Shown here: positions 1-9,023 of the stretch, in pieces
Layout of the letters: the number at the start of each line of letters is the position of its first letter
Numbering within the stretch: position 1 is the stretch's first letter
Source of the DNA: Leptospira sp.
GTDB lineage: Bacteria; Spirochaetota; Leptospiria; Leptospirales; Leptospiraceae
DNA length: 64,000 nucleotides
Assembly: GCA_027533185.1 (NCBI GenBank)
Contig: JAPZTS010000014.1
Coordinates: forward strand, 62,001 to 126,000
Reading direction: 5' to 3'
Program-made: the position numbers and the translations under genes
The notes under the pieces: model-generated
Told to the model about the DNA's origin: nothing
Database searches by the model: none
The model's input: only the letters and a program-made list of their open reading frames with translations

Positions 1-742
1 TCCGAATGCCCTAGGTGCCTCCATTGAACCAATTCCTGTAGATGGACCTCTTCGCAAATCGATGTGGGAGGGGATTCGGGCAACTCTCCATATCATCAAC
101 CACCCTCACAATCCAACTGGTCAGAGTTTTGCCGAAGGCGAACTAGATAAGACAAAAAAAAAATTAGCCCAAACTGGCTCTAAAGTTCTTTTTGATGAAC
201 ATTACCGTTTTTTGCCGAATTCAGGTATGTTAGGTGAAACAGGCGTAGATATCCAGTCAGGATTTTATGGAACTGGTTCTTTTACAAAATGTTTTGGTGT
301 CACTGGACTTCGAATCGGGTGGTTGGTCGCCGATGAAAAATTCATCGAGAGAGCAAGATCTTTTAAAGACTATCTAACGCATACAGTCTCTCCGATAAGT
401 GAAACGATCGCTCGCGGACTTCTAGCTAACCGTAAAAATTTTTTACCTAAAATACAAACGCGCGTTAGGAATAATTTAAATTTGTTTGAAAACCTATTCC
501 AGGAACTGCCAAATATCAAAACCTTTTTGAAACCAATGGGAGGGCTCGTTGGTTGGGTTGGCATAGAAAATGGAATCTCGTCGGAAACGTATGCAGACAA
601 ATTGTACGAAAAAACGGGAGTATTTGTGTTGCCTGGTGCCAATTTTGAGTGTGAAGGATTTTTAAGAATTGGGTTTGGCGAGACGGAAAAACGATTTGCC
701 CAAGGACTAGAAAGGTGGTTGGAATGCTCTTCAGTCCTTTAA
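1..742 (+). CDS. PLP-dependent aminotransferase, class I/II (5'-truncated)
   Basis: The reading frame is open from base 2, so the N-terminus lies outside the window. The visible part carries the fold-type I signature NHPHNPTG near bases 92-121. The SFTKCFG motif contains the likely PLP-binding lysine at bases 287-289, followed by GLRIGW. This resembles the histidinol-phosphate aminotransferase / threonine-phosphate decarboxylase branch, but the substrate cannot be told from this half. It overlaps the next gene by 19 bases on the same strand, so the two are probably cotranscribed. Confidence 0.85.
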   Translation, partial: PNALGASIEPIPVDGPLRKSMWEGIRATLHIINHPHNPTGQSFAEGELDKTKKKLAQTGSKVLFDEHYRFLPNSGMLGETGVDIQSGFYGTGSFTKCFGVTGLRIGWLVADEKFIERARSFKDYLTHTVSPISETIARGLLANRKNFLPKIQTRVRNNLNLFENLFQELPNIKTFLKPMGGLVGWVGIENGISSETYADKLYEKTGVFVLPGANFECEGFLRIGFGETEKRFAQGLERWLECSSVL

Positions 743-1476
743 GATCCAGTTTACAATTGTTTTTTGGGATTGGCGAAAATAGAGAAAAGTCCCTATATAC
801 AAAAGGTTTAAGAACTTGGGAAGACTATCTCCTTTACGTAAAATCGGATCCATCCTTTACCAAAGAAGCGGTAGGTTTGGTAGAAACTCGATATTTGGAG
901 CTCAAAAGAGCGTATGACAGTAAGGATTATGATTTTTTTTCTAAAACACTCCCGTCTATTGAATTGTGGCGATTGTGGTCCGAGTATTCGAATAAGTTTT
1001 GTTTTTTAGATATTGAGACCACAGGAATTAGCGCCTATTCGGTGGCAACAGTCGTTAGTATCTTTCAAAATTCGGAAATCAGAACATACGAGAGAGGAAA
1101 AAATTTAGAATTTCTATTCGAAGAAATCCATAAAGATTGGATCCTTGTTACGTACAATGGAAAGAGATTTGACATACCATTTTTAGAGAGAGAATTCCAA
1201 GTTAAATTTGAAAATCCTCACTTGGATTTGATGAACCTTCTGCATTCCCTGGGAATTAAGGGCGGATTAAAAAAATCGGAAGAACTACTTGGTCTAACTA
1301 GACCAAGCCACTTGGTAGGCATGGAAGGTCGAGATGCACCAATACTCTGGCAGAAATACCAAAGAGACAATGACCTTGAGGCTCTAGAAACCTTAGTTTC
1401 ATACAACCGCGAAGACACAAAAAATTTAGAAGCGGTTTTAGAACGCGCGATTGATCGAATCTACCAAAAACTTTGA
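724..1476 (+). CDS. RNase H-like (YprB-type) predicted exonuclease
   Basis: A 250-residue protein with a DnaQ/RNase H-like exonuclease core. The first acidic motif is FLDIETTG (Asp96, Glu98). A TYNGKRFDIPFL segment near residue 145 is the second motif. SYNREDTKNL near residue 228 supplies the late acidic residue. This order matches the YprB ribonuclease H-like domain (RNase_H_2 family). ATG at 724 was chosen because AAAGGTGG lies five bases upstream; a GTG at 715 is also in frame. The nucleic-acid substrate is unknown. The gene overlaps the aminotransferase end and is followed by a convergent CBS gene. Confidence 0.75.
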   Translation: MLFSPLRSSLQLFFGIGENREKSLYTKGLRTWEDYLLYVKSDPSFTKEAVGLVETRYLELKRAYDSKDYDFFSKTLPSIELWRLWSEYSNKFCFLDIETTGISAYSVATVVSIFQNSEIRTYERGKNLEFLFEEIHKDWILVTYNGKRFDIPFLEREFQVKFENPHLDLMNLLHSLGIKGGLKKSEELLGLTRPSHLVGMEGRDAPILWQKYQRDNDLEALETLVSYNREDTKNLEAVLERAIDRIYQKL

Positions 1477-1503
1477 AGACAAACGGACAGTAAACTCGTT
1501 TAT

Positions 1504-1935
1504 CTATTGAGAGCCATACATGTATTCCCTTAGGATCGACATCTCCGCTTGGGTTTTTGTAAGTTTGGTTTTTATCGCATCACCGATTGAGATGAGACCA
1601 ACAATATTATCTCCATCCAAAACTGGCATATGACGGAACTTTTTAGTGACCATCGTATTCAAAATAGCATCAATATTATCAGAAGGACTTGCAACCGTTA
1701 GCTGAGAGGTCATCACCGATTTTAGTGGGACATTCCCAACGTTAGCATGTTCTTTTGCAACTACTCGCATCAAATCTCTCTCCGTAAAGATTCCCGATAA
1801 TTTCCCATTGTTTGTGACGATGATGGAACCAACTTTTGCCTCAACCATCAACTGTGTAGCTTCTAAAACCGACTTCCCTTCATCGATGGCAAGTAAGGTT
1901 ACTGGTTTGTCTTTGAGAATATCTTTTACGAGCAT
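1504..1935 (-). CDS. Tandem CBS-domain protein
   Basis: This 143-residue protein consists almost wholly of two CBS motifs, at about residues 8-60 and 75-130, each with the G-[IL]-[FI]-[ST] pattern (LSGIFTERDLMRVV and IVGLISIGDAIK). Stand-alone CBS pairs usually bind adenine nucleotides and act as energy or redox sensors; the partner here cannot be inferred. It is read leftwards, downstream of the Ala and Ile tRNA genes on the same strand, with about 75 bases between. Confidence 0.88.
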   Translation of the reverse strand: MLVKDILKDKPVTLLAIDEGKSVLEATQLMVEAKVGSIIVTNNGKLSGIFTERDLMRVVAKEHANVGNVPLKSVMTSQLTVASPSDNIDAILNTMVTKKFRHMPVLDGDNIVGLISIGDAIKTKLTKTQAEMSILREYMYGSQ

Positions 1936-2009
1936 AGCACTCTAAATGGAAATCGATCCAACAGAGATAGCAAGAAATTTTTCATTCTAGTAGGTAGGAA
2001 ACGGGAATT

Positions 2010-2082
<73 letters not shown>

Positions 2083-2093
2083 GTTTTTGCTAA

Positions 2094-2167
2094 TGGGCCT
2101 GACAAGACTTGAACTTGTGACCCCTCGCTTATCAAGCGAGTGCTCTAACCAACTGAGCTACAGGCCC
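2094..2167 (-). tRNA. tRNA-Ile (GAT)
   Basis: The reverse strand gives a perfect GGGCCTG/CAGGCCC acceptor stem with discriminator A. The D-arm is AGCTCAGTTGGTTAGAGC, the anticodon stem CTCGC/GCGAG encloses TTGATAA (anticodon GAT), and the T-arm is intact. It lies 11 bases upstream of tRNA-Ala in the transcription direction, so the order is Ile then Ala. CCA is not encoded. Confidence 0.97.
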
Positions 2168-2217
2168 GGGATACGAACAGTATTTTTCGGTAGGGGTATC
2201 GGGGCAATCTTTTTTCC

Positions 2218-2247
2218 GAAAATAATCCCAAAAGCTATGGGAATTAT
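2218..2247 (-). terminator. Weak hairpin terminator after hemW
   Basis: On the minus strand ATAATTCCCA and TGGGATTAT can pair (nine pairs, one bulged T) around a short loop, followed by TTTTC. The stem overlaps the hemW stop codon. The U-tract is short, so this is a modest call. Confidence 0.35.
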
Positions 2248-3428
2248 GAACCAGAGATTAGTTCTAAAATAAGGTCATCTAACGTAAGTAATGCTTTATT
2301 TTTCCATTGGAAGACTGAATTTTTTATCTGACAAAGTCCCCGTTTTTCCCAGCTATATATTTTGTTTAAATACTCTTCACGATTTTTCGGACTCACGTAT
2401 GACTCTAAAAAATCCATGTATAAAAAAGGAGAAAACAACCGGAAGAGAGTCAGTGCTAATTCCGAATTTGGGTCCGCGTTTTCCCATTTTACTTTTATTG
2501 GATCACGGATATAGAGGTTTGTATTTCTAGGATTTCCATATCTCTTTCCATCTAAGAATCCGTGAGCTCCTGGACCAATCCCAAGGTAGGGTTCATAGGT
2601 CCAATATTTGAGATTGTGTTGGGATTCAAAACCGGGTAGACAGTAATTGGACACTTCGTACCATTCATATCCGAACGATTTAAGATAGTTTGGGAGTTCC
2701 TCTAAAATTTTGATCTGTTCCTCTTCCTTCGGAGGGGTTTTTTTCAAATCTTTTACATTTCTCGAATACTGGGTACCCTTTTCAAGGGTTAGAGAATACA
2801 AACTCAGATGTGGAAGTTTGATTGATAAAAAAGTATTCAAATCGAAGTAAAAATCTTCAATAGAAACTCCAGGAATTCCATACATCAAATCAATTCCAAC
2901 CCGTTGGATCGGAGAATTGTTTAAGACTTCGGGAAGTGATTTGTACTTAACTTTATCATAATGACGACCTAAAAAATTTAAGCCTTCTTCTTTGGTTGTT
3001 TGTACGCCAATATTGACTCTATTGATTCCAATAGAAGCATAGTCTAACAAAAGTTTCGAATCTAAATCTTCTGGGTTCACTTCAATGGATATTTCGACCT
3101 CTGATTCTAATCTAAATTCATTTCGGATAGTCTTAAGAATTCGTTCAAATGAATGAACACTTGCTTTAGAAGGTGTACCTCCTCCAAAAAAAACAGTATC
3201 ACAAGTTCTATTGTTTAAATCATTTGAGATTTGTTTTTTATCTATGATTTCTCTTATAAAGCCATCAAATAACTCTTGTTCATTTTTTGCAGGGTCCTTC
3301 CCAATACCCTCTGAATAAAAATCACAGTAGTCACATTTTTGGAAACAATAGGGGTAGTGGATATAGATTCCAAAGTGATTGTTTCGGACTTGCCAAGGTG
3401 GAAGATTCCTTTGTTTACTGGTAATCAT
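2244..3428 (-). CDS. hemW: HemW-like radical SAM protein (coproporphyrinogen oxidase-like)
   Basis: This 394-residue protein starts its conserved region with IYIHYPYCFQKCDYC, giving the radical-SAM cysteines Cys28, Cys32 and Cys35 in CxxxCxxC spacing. FFGGGTPS follows near residue 87, then GVQTT and the DLMYGIPG segment. The compact N-terminus without the HemN extension, and the HemW_C-like tail, favour HemW, a haem chaperone, over true oxygen-independent coproporphyrinogen oxidase. Its ATG shares two bases with the start of the divergent gene at 3427. The family is often misnamed HemN. Confidence 0.88.
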   Translation of the reverse strand: MITSKQRNLPPWQVRNNHFGIYIHYPYCFQKCDYCDFYSEGIGKDPAKNEQELFDGFIREIIDKKQISNDLNNRTCDTVFFGGGTPSKASVHSFERILKTIRNEFRLESEVEISIEVNPEDLDSKLLLDYASIGINRVNIGVQTTKEEGLNFLGRHYDKVKYKSLPEVLNNSPIQRVGIDLMYGIPGVSIEDFYFDLNTFLSIKLPHLSLYSLTLEKGTQYSRNVKDLKKTPPKEEEQIKILEELPNYLKSFGYEWYEVSNYCLPGFESQHNLKYWTYEPYLGIGPGAHGFLDGKRYGNPRNTNLYIRDPIKVKWENADPNSELALTLFRLFSPFLYMDFLESYVSPKNREEYLNKIYSWEKRGLCQIKNSVFQWKNKALLTLDDLILELISGS

Positions 3429-3906
3429 GTTCTTAGTTCTGTTCCTTCTACTTCCTAGTTTGGGTTTGCACTCACAAACACTTTTAAAGGAAAATACAAA
3501 TTTGGAATGGAATTCTTGGAAGTTCGTATTTCCTAAACCCGCCGTCTATAAAGAAGAGGGCGGTCAAAATCCAAAACTTACGATTTATCCTGCGCGGGAA
3601 GATGAGTTTTTTGTAGTCGTGCGAGTTCTTCCCTTTTCCTTGGGTTCAATCGATGATGCAAAATGGGAAAAGATGGTCTTTACTAGGCCAAAAGAATTTC
3701 AAAAGCAAGAAATAACCCTCCAAAATGCGACCTTTTTGGTTTACGAGGCTGACCAAATTCGAAACCAAAACCTTCTGCACAACCAGGTATGGATTTCCAA
3801 AGAAAAAGATACTCCGATTTGGGTTTGGGTTCAGTGGAAAAAATCTAATGCCGAATTGGGTTCCTATTTTGGAAGTGGTAGCTTTCTCTCGATCTCTCGA
3901 CCTTAA
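3427..3906 (+). CDS. Predicted secreted protein of unknown function
   Basis: From ATG 3427 the 159-residue product begins with a clear Sec signal (MFLVLFLLLPSLGLHSQ, probable cleavage after HSQ). The rest is soluble and rich in aromatic residues and lysine, with no family I recognise. An upstream TTG at 3379 would destroy the neat signal peptide, so ATG was preferred, although no strong Shine-Dalgarno is visible. It is divergent from hemW with overlapping start codons, and is followed by tRNA-Met. Confidence 0.6.
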   Translation: MFLVLFLLLPSLGLHSQTLLKENTNLEWNSWKFVFPKPAVYKEEGGQNPKLTIYPAREDEFFVVVRVLPFSLGSIDDAKWEKMVFTRPKEFQKQEITLQNATFLVYEADQIRNQNLLHNQVWISKEKDTPIWVWVQWKKSNAELGSYFGSGSFLSISRP

Positions 3907-3957
3907 TTTTGTTTTCTGCTTGTCTCTGCCTTTTTCTCCAAAAGACTGGATGGCGAG

Positions 3958-4031
3958 GGGCCTATAGCTCAGTTGGTTAGAGCAGCAGACTCATAATCTG
4001 CGGGTCGAAGGTTCGAGCCCTTCTGGGCCCA
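3958..4031 (+). tRNA. tRNA with CAT anticodon (elongator Met or Ile2)
   Basis: The cloverleaf has acceptor GGGCCTA/TGGGCCC plus discriminator A, D-arm AGCTCAGTTGGTTAGAGC, anticodon stem GCAGA/TCTGC around CTCATAA, and T-arm GGTTCGAGCCC. The C1-A72-type initiator feature is absent, so it is not initiator tRNA. Elongator Met and lysidine-modified Ile2 cannot be separated safely by eye. CCA is not encoded. Confidence 0.95.
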
Positions 4032-4054
4032 CTCAAAATTTTGGCAGGTGTCAT

Positions 4055-4630
4055 GTGGAATTTTATGAAGTAAAAATATCCGATATCAGCCTTACGAACG
4101 TTGGTTTTGCTGTTTTTTTAAAGCCAAAGGAAACTAACGACAGTCGAGTTGTCCCTATTTTTATCGGTCCCTTAGAGACTCACTCCATCACTACAGTGAT
4201 CGATGGGACCAAACCGCCAAGGCCGATGACACACGATTTAATGTTGTATATGCTTACTGCCCTCGGTGCTACTGTTCTGAAAATTACTATCGACGAGATC
4301 CAAGATAGTACGTTTTACGCAAAAATCCAGCTCCGAAAAGATGAGGAAATCATCACTTTGGACGCGCGTCCTTCCGATTCCATTGCTCTAGCTCTCCGTG
4401 CGAATGCTCCAATTTATCTCGCAAAATCTGTGTTAGATGAAGCGGGCATCATCATGAAAGAAGACGAATTTAAGGCAGAAAGTATTTCTTCTGAAAGGAA
4501 AATCCAAGCTCTACCTAAGTCCAACCTGCAAATATTAGAAGAGACTTTGGAAAATGCTCTCAAAACTGAAGATTACGAAACAGCAGCAAAGATTCGGGAT
4601 CAGATCAAAAAGTTAATCGAAAACAGTTAG
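4055..4630 (+). CDS. Bifunctional nuclease family protein (DUF151) with UVR motif
   Basis: The first 130 or so residues match the BFN/DUF151 family: an N-terminal FAVFLKPKETNDSRVVPIFI strand pair, then THDLM and LDARPSDSIALALR. The C-terminus (about residues 150-190) has a UvrB/UvrC-type UVR motif, LEDALKTEDYETAAKIRD-like. That combination is common in spirochaetes and other bacteria. Plant and bacterial members have reported RNase/DNase activity; the role here is unknown. The start is GTG 4055, four bases after GGCAGGTG. It lies only 23 bases behind the tRNA, with no terminator between. Confidence 0.88.
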   Translation: MEFYEVKISDISLTNVGFAVFLKPKETNDSRVVPIFIGPLETHSITTVIDGTKPPRPMTHDLMLYMLTALGATVLKITIDEIQDSTFYAKIQLRKDEEIITLDARPSDSIALALRANAPIYLAKSVLDEAGIIMKEDEFKAESISSERKIQALPKSNLQILEETLENALKTEDYETAAKIRDQIKKLIENS

Positions 4631-4751
4631 TATCTGAATTATGTCACACAGAAACTTCTGTGGACTTTTATTTTTTAATTGTAATCACCCCACTCAAATT
4701 TTAGACTAGGGCTACGTAAAAACTAGGGTGATATCCCGACAGGAAAGTTGT

Positions 4752-5117
4752 ATGGAAAAATTGGTTATGGATATTGTAAACGCAGGCATTGCTCTCTTTC
4801 GTTCCGGCGAAGAAAAGCTTAGAACTGCTGTTACAGATTTGGAAAAAGTATATTCTGAGTTGAAAGCAAAAGGTGAGTTGGACAAATCTGCTGAATCTCA
4901 AAAGATCAGAGACCTTCTCAGCAAAACTATTGCTGATGCACAGGATGCAATTGGTAAAACAAATTCAAGTTACGAAGAAATCGTTGCAAAGCTCCAAACA
5001 AATTACCAATCAATCTACCAGCAAATTGATACAGCAATCCCTGCTGATGTAAAAGAAAAGGTAAAACAAGCTTTGGATGAATTGAAAGTTTTGATTGATA
5101 AAGTAAAAACAAAATAA
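4752..5117 (+). CDS. Phasin-like coiled-coil protein
   Basis: A 121-residue, almost entirely helical, lysine- and glutamate-rich protein. The pattern (short N-terminal hydrophobic helix MDIVNAGIALF, then amphipathic helices) is like the phasin superfamily that coats polyhydroxyalkanoate granules, but phasin-like helices are low complexity and this may be only structural resemblance. ATG 4752 follows AGGA with a seven-base spacer; an upstream GTG at 4728 is less likely. A strong hairpin terminator follows, so this is a monocistronic or operon-final gene. Confidence 0.65.
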   Translation: MEKLVMDIVNAGIALFRSGEEKLRTAVTDLEKVYSELKAKGELDKSAESQKIRDLLSKTIADAQDAIGKTNSSYEEIVAKLQTNYQSIYQQIDTAIPADVKEKVKQALDELKVLIDKVKTK

Positions 5118-5142
5118 ATCTACCTTAGCAAAATCACTATTG

Positions 5143-5174
5143 AAAAAGCCATAGAGTTTTCTGTGGCTTTTTTT
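5143..5174 (+). terminator. Rho-independent terminator
   Basis: AAAAAGCCATAGA pairs with TCTGTGGCTTTTT across a GTTT loop (one mismatch), ending in seven T. It lies 25 bases after the phasin-like gene. Confidence 0.85.
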
Positions 5175-5190
5175 CTGTACATTTCAGAAG

Positions 5191-6474
5191 TTGGATGATG
5201 TGAAAGATCTAAGTCATTCGAAAAAATTAATTCTATTTCTCATCGTCTTTATGGATATGATGGGTTTTTCTTTACTTTTCCCATTATTTCCACGTACGAT
5301 CGAAGTATTTTTAGCAAAAGGAAATGATACCTTATTTTCTATTTTTTATTATTTGGCTCAGTTCCTTTCCCTTGGAGAGAACGAGAAATATACCTTTGTA
5401 CTGTTTGGTGGTATTTTAGGGAGTTTGTATAGTTTTTTGCAATTTTTAGCAGCTCCTCTTTGGGGTAGGTTATCGGATGATTATGGTAGGAGATCAGTGC
5501 TATTATTTACTACCTTCGGTAATATTCTTGGATATATCCTTTGGTTTTTTTCTTCAGAGTTTTGGCTATTTGTTCTCTCTCGTGTAATAACGGGCCTCAT
5601 GGGAGGAAATCTATCAGTTGCATCGGCCGCAATGGCGGATGAAACGGATGACAAAACTCGGGCAGCTGGAATGGGGCTACTGGGTGCCGGTATCGGACTC
5701 GGTTTTGTTTTGGGGCCTTTACTCGGAGGAATCAGTTCGACCTGGACTTTTTTAGATTCCTTCTATGAGACCGGTGTTCTAGTAGTTTTCCCCACCTCAG
5801 CCCTGTTTGCAGTAATTACTTCGACTCTCACCTTTATTTTAGTTTTTTTACTTTTGAAAAAAGAAAGTCCAAAACAAAAATCGGAACGAGAAATCCATCC
5901 GCTTTTATCCATACGCAAAATTAAGAATCAAAATCTCCTACAAGTCTCCCTTCTAAATCTTTTATTTGTTTTTAGTTTTTCCGGTTTCGAATTTGTTGTG
6001 AACTTTTTCTTATCCGACTACTATTCCTTTAGTCCAAAACAAATAGGTTTCACATTTTTATACATTGGAATGGTCATTATTCTGGTGCAAGGTGGAGTTG
6101 TACGTCGGTTATCTGGGCGGTGGAAGGAAAAAAAGATCGTATTGCTCGGAGGAACTTTTGTTGTCTTCGGACTACTTAGTTTACTTTGGTTTGGCGGTCA
6201 TTTGCTCGGATTGTTTTTTTCACTATTCTTTTTAGCCTTTGGCAGTGCCTTGGTAAACCCAGGACTATCTTCCTTGGCATCTCTCGTCAGCGGAAAAGAG
6301 GAATTCGGTCGTTCTCTAGGACTCTTTCGAAGTTTTGGATCTTTAGGACGTGCGCTATCTCCGATCGTATTTGCCCTGTTCTACTTTCAAAAAGGACCAG
6401 GACTTAGTTTTTTTATCTCTCTTTGTCTTCTTCTTGGGTTTACGTACCTTCTCCACCGAATCCGTGAGAATTGA
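5191..6474 (+). CDS. MFS transporter, TetA-like drug exporter family
   Basis: A 427-residue polytopic membrane protein with about 12 hydrophobic segments. The loop between TM2 and TM3 carries the MFS motif A (WGRLSDDYGRRSVL). MGFSLLFPLFP in TM1 is typical of the TetA/DHA1 subgroup of proton-coupled exporters. The substrate is unknown. The start is uncertain: TTG 5191 or GTG 5200, the latter with AGAAG about ten bases upstream. It directly follows the terminator and probably has its own promoter. Confidence 0.85.
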   Translation: MDDVKDLSHSKKLILFLIVFMDMMGFSLLFPLFPRTIEVFLAKGNDTLFSIFYYLAQFLSLGENEKYTFVLFGGILGSLYSFLQFLAAPLWGRLSDDYGRRSVLLFTTFGNILGYILWFFSSEFWLFVLSRVITGLMGGNLSVASAAMADETDDKTRAAGMGLLGAGIGLGFVLGPLLGGISSTWTFLDSFYETGVLVVFPTSALFAVITSTLTFILVFLLLKKESPKQKSEREIHPLLSIRKIKNQNLLQVSLLNLLFVFSFSGFEFVVNFFLSDYYSFSPKQIGFTFLYIGMVIILVQGGVVRRLSGRWKEKKIVLLGGTFVVFGLLSLLWFGGHLLGLFFSLFFLAFGSALVNPGLSSLASLVSGKEEFGRSLGLFRSFGSLGRALSPIVFALFYFQKGPGLSFFISLCLLLGFTYLLHRIREN

Positions 6475-6506
6475 ATTTAGTAATTGAATTGAAGTTGAAC
6501 CACTGA

Positions 6507-7133
6507 TTACAGAAAGGACTCTAGTCTGGATCGAAGAAGAGGAAACATAGTCTTTTCGTCTAACTTCTCTCCCGTGAGGGATGTTCGGAGTAAAAAACTG
6601 TCTCGAATCCTTCCTTCACCACTGTTTGCAGTAAAACTAATGATATCGATGCCCAAATGGAATAAAGCTTCCGTGATTTGAAATAGAATTCCTGGTGTAT
6701 CTCGCAAACGAAGGTCCATAACTGTAAAATCGGAAGAGATTGGGTTGTAGAGTTTTAAGGAAGCCTCTGGATCGCCAATCTTTCGAGCAAGGATTTCTCC
6801 TTTGTTGTTTTCACGTAAATAAGCCTCAACAGGCTTTCTTTCATAAAACAGGCCATAGAGGTCCTTCCGAATCTGGGAAAGTAAGGGCTCCGTCATGTCA
6901 GCTCCATCCCAACTCCGAATTACAAAAAGATCTTGGACATGTCCCTCATGCGATGTTTCGGCAACTGCTTCCAGAATGTCCCAACCATGGTTGTAAAGCA
7001 CGGAAGTTACGCGAAATAGGATGCCCAGGTCATCCTGAGAAACAGAAATTTTTAGGAGAGTAGTATCCTTTCTTGGCACGCAGGACACATGCAACACGGG
7101 CTTTTGGGTATCTCTCAGGGTTGATGCGTTCAT
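6507..7133 (-). CDS. Double ACT-domain protein (GlnD-like regulatory region)
   Basis: The 208-residue protein has two ACT repeats. The first, at about residues 28-100, contains SQDDLGILFRVTSVLYNHG. The second, at about 140-205, contains RDTPGILFQITEALFHLG followed by GEGRIRDSFLLR. The paired ACT layout resembles the C-terminal sensor of the PII uridylyltransferase GlnD, but no nucleotidyltransferase or HD domain is attached. It probably senses an amino acid. ATG 7133 has GGAGAGAAG upstream and is preferred over the ATG at 7154. Confidence 0.8.
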   Translation of the reverse strand: MNASTLRDTQKPVLHVSCVPRKDTTLLKISVSQDDLGILFRVTSVLYNHGWDILEAVAETSHEGHVQDLFVIRSWDGADMTEPLLSQIRKDLYGLFYERKPVEAYLRENNKGEILARKIGDPEASLKLYNPISSDFTVMDLRLRDTPGILFQITEALFHLGIDIISFTANSGEGRIRDSFLLRTSLTGEKLDEKTMFPLLRSRLESFL

Positions 7134-7265
7134 AACTTCTCTCCAAATAGGCAAAATGCGTAAAATTTATGCAAATATTCGTGGAAGGAAGAAGGAACAC
7201 CACGAAACGAGCAACTGAATGATGAGAGAGCAAGAATGATGCCAAATTGGGCAAATACAGGCGAC

Positions 7266-8432
7266 TTAAAATGCGATTTTTACGCCGAGCATAACCGACT
7301 GGACTTTTTGGGCGACAATTGCCTCTGCCGTAATTTTGGCGATGAGAGCATTGATTTCAACGCCTGCGATGAGAAAGTTTGTCGTATTGGGAGCTTGCGC
7401 CTTTCCTTCTAAATCTAAGGTTAAAGTTCCATTTCGGGTTTGGCCTATGGCGCCAGCTGGAATTTGAGATGCTATCGTTGTTCCGAGGGTGGAGGCGACC
7501 GCTGATGAATCTAAGGCAAGAGTGAGAGGACCAGACCTCGAGAGAGATAGGTTCGTTGTTCCAAAGTTAAGTGATGTTCCACCTCCCGCAAAGATTGTAA
7601 AAAAGTAAAACATTCGAAAGCCAGTTCGGATATCTATTGGAACACTTGTGATCGTGCTATTATAATTAAACACTGTTGCTCCACCCCATGTTCCAATCGC
7701 TGGACCTAAACTAATTGTTTGGGTTTTGTTATCATCATAACGAATTTCAATATTTTGTCTTTGGTAGTGGAGGCCAAGACCCATTGAAATTCCAGAAAAT
7801 TCGAAAATTCCAATTCCGTCTGAATAGTTTTCAAATACATGAAATCGTAAAGTGAATCCTCCAGTCGTTATATCTCCGCCAAGGTCCACGTTTTTATTTT
7901 GTGCCTCTACGGCTTTTTGAACATCACCTTGTGCAAAATTAAATTTGAATCCATGGAGGTAGAGATTAAATCGATGTAAAAATGTTTTTAATTCTGGCTC
8001 CGTGTCCGAGGGTCCACCTCCGAGTAACCAGCCTAAGTTGACCGCAAGTAGAATATTAGGGGCAACGGATGCTCCCACATTGGGAAGGCTTCGAAAGTTC
8101 AGGTCTTGGTAGATCACATTTATATCTTCTTTTCTTTGACCCGCAACGGATGCACCGATACCTACTTGGAATCGATTTACAATACCTGGACCCATAAGTG
8201 AGGAATTGATATTTGTTATGATCGCGGATTCTGCCATGGTCGCCATCACAACATCTGTATACTGGAGTTTGAAGGCTTGGTCGACTTGGCTGAGTTGGGT
8301 GCGAATGGATGTAGGTAAGAGAGAACAGGCATCTCCCGTGCAAGTCACTTCTGCCCTGAGAATTCGAAGAGGCAGGCTCATAAGAAAAAGCAGGAGGCCG
8401 TATTTTCCTAAATCTTTCATCCGAAACCCCAT
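7266..8432 (-). CDS. Predicted outer-membrane surface protein
   Basis: A 388-residue exported protein. An N-terminal hydrophobic stretch (GLLLFLMSLPLRILRAE) acts as signal peptide. The mature part is rich in alternating polar/aromatic strands and glycine, and ends in VKIAF; a terminal Phe is the usual beta-barrel insertion signal. It has the flavour of the leptospiral Lsa36-like surface family, but I cannot confirm that by eye. Two Cys near the mature N-terminus (TCTGDAC) may form a disulfide. An alternative start is Met5 at 8420. Confidence 0.65.
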   Translation of the reverse strand: MGFRMKDLGKYGLLLFLMSLPLRILRAEVTCTGDACSLLPTSIRTQLSQVDQAFKLQYTDVVMATMAESAIITNINSSLMGPGIVNRFQVGIGASVAGQRKEDINVIYQDLNFRSLPNVGASVAPNILLAVNLGWLLGGGPSDTEPELKTFLHRFNLYLHGFKFNFAQGDVQKAVEAQNKNVDLGGDITTGGFTLRFHVFENYSDGIGIFEFSGISMGLGLHYQRQNIEIRYDDNKTQTISLGPAIGTWGGATVFNYNSTITSVPIDIRTGFRMFYFFTIFAGGGTSLNFGTTNLSLSRSGPLTLALDSSAVASTLGTTIASQIPAGAIGQTRNGTLTLDLEGKAQAPNTTNFLIAGVEINALIAKITAEAIVAQKVQSVMLGVKIAF

Positions 8433-8532
8433 TGTATACCCTATCGGAGAAAGGTCTACGCTTTCTTTAGTCCTATCGGAAACCCCAAAAATTCGCAGTT
8501 TACAAACTTTAATTCTCTTGGAATCTCAGGTT

Positions 8533-8904
8533 GTGCCCACTGCAAACGAAAAACGAAAATTCATCCGTGTCAAACCTTTGGAAACGGAACCTGTTGAAGT
8601 CCATTTGATGGGAACAACTCTTTTGGATATTTTGTATGCAAATGATATCAGTTTAGGCGGGATAGGAGTTGTAGCTCCCAACCATTTTACAGAATGGGAC
8701 CTCCATGAGAAAATTCAGATTCTCGTGGCTCTTCCAGGGGACTTAGCTGATTTTATGGCCCGAGGGATCATCAAACAGATTGGAAAAAAATCAAAAGCAG
8801 AGGGGGTTTACGGAGTTCAATTTACTGAAATTGGACCGAAAGGCAAACAAGATTTACAAGTCTATGTCAATCGTATGACCCGCCTAGGCAGAGACCTGAA
8901 ATAA
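8533..8904 (+). CDS. PilZ-domain protein (probable c-di-GMP receptor)
   Basis: The 123-residue product has the two PilZ signature elements: RKFIR (RxxxR) at about residues 8-12 and NDISLGG (D/NxSxxG) at about 42-48. A single-domain PilZ protein normally acts as a c-di-GMP-responsive adaptor; its target is unknown. The start is uncertain. GTG 8533 keeps the canonical length, while TTG 8518 adds five residues. The gene is divergent from the outer-membrane protein gene, and a strong bidirectional terminator follows it. Confidence 0.8.
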   Translation: MPTANEKRKFIRVKPLETEPVEVHLMGTTLLDILYANDISLGGIGVVAPNHFTEWDLHEKIQILVALPGDLADFMARGIIKQIGKKSKAEGVYGVQFTEIGPKGKQDLQVYVNRMTRLGRDLK

Positions 8905-8929
8905 TCTGATTCCGTACAAACAGTACAAA

Positions 8930-8970
8930 AAAACCACGAAGTCTGGTATAAACCTTTCCTTCGTGGTTTT
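8930..8970. terminator. Bidirectional hairpin terminator
   Basis: A perfect 12-bp stem, AAAACCACGAAG with CTTCGTGGTTTT, encloses 17 bases. It is flanked by an A-run on the left and T-run on the right. It sits between the convergent PilZ and acyl-CoA dehydrogenase genes and can serve both. Confidence 0.88.
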
Positions 8971-9023
8971 CCTAATTGAAATGCTTGGCTTTCGAATCAA
9001 TTGGATGTAAGTATCAGCTCGAA

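Noticed and set aside
8206..8532. N-terminal extension of the PilZ gene
   Set aside because: It runs antisense through the outer-membrane protein gene and has no PilZ-like or signal features.
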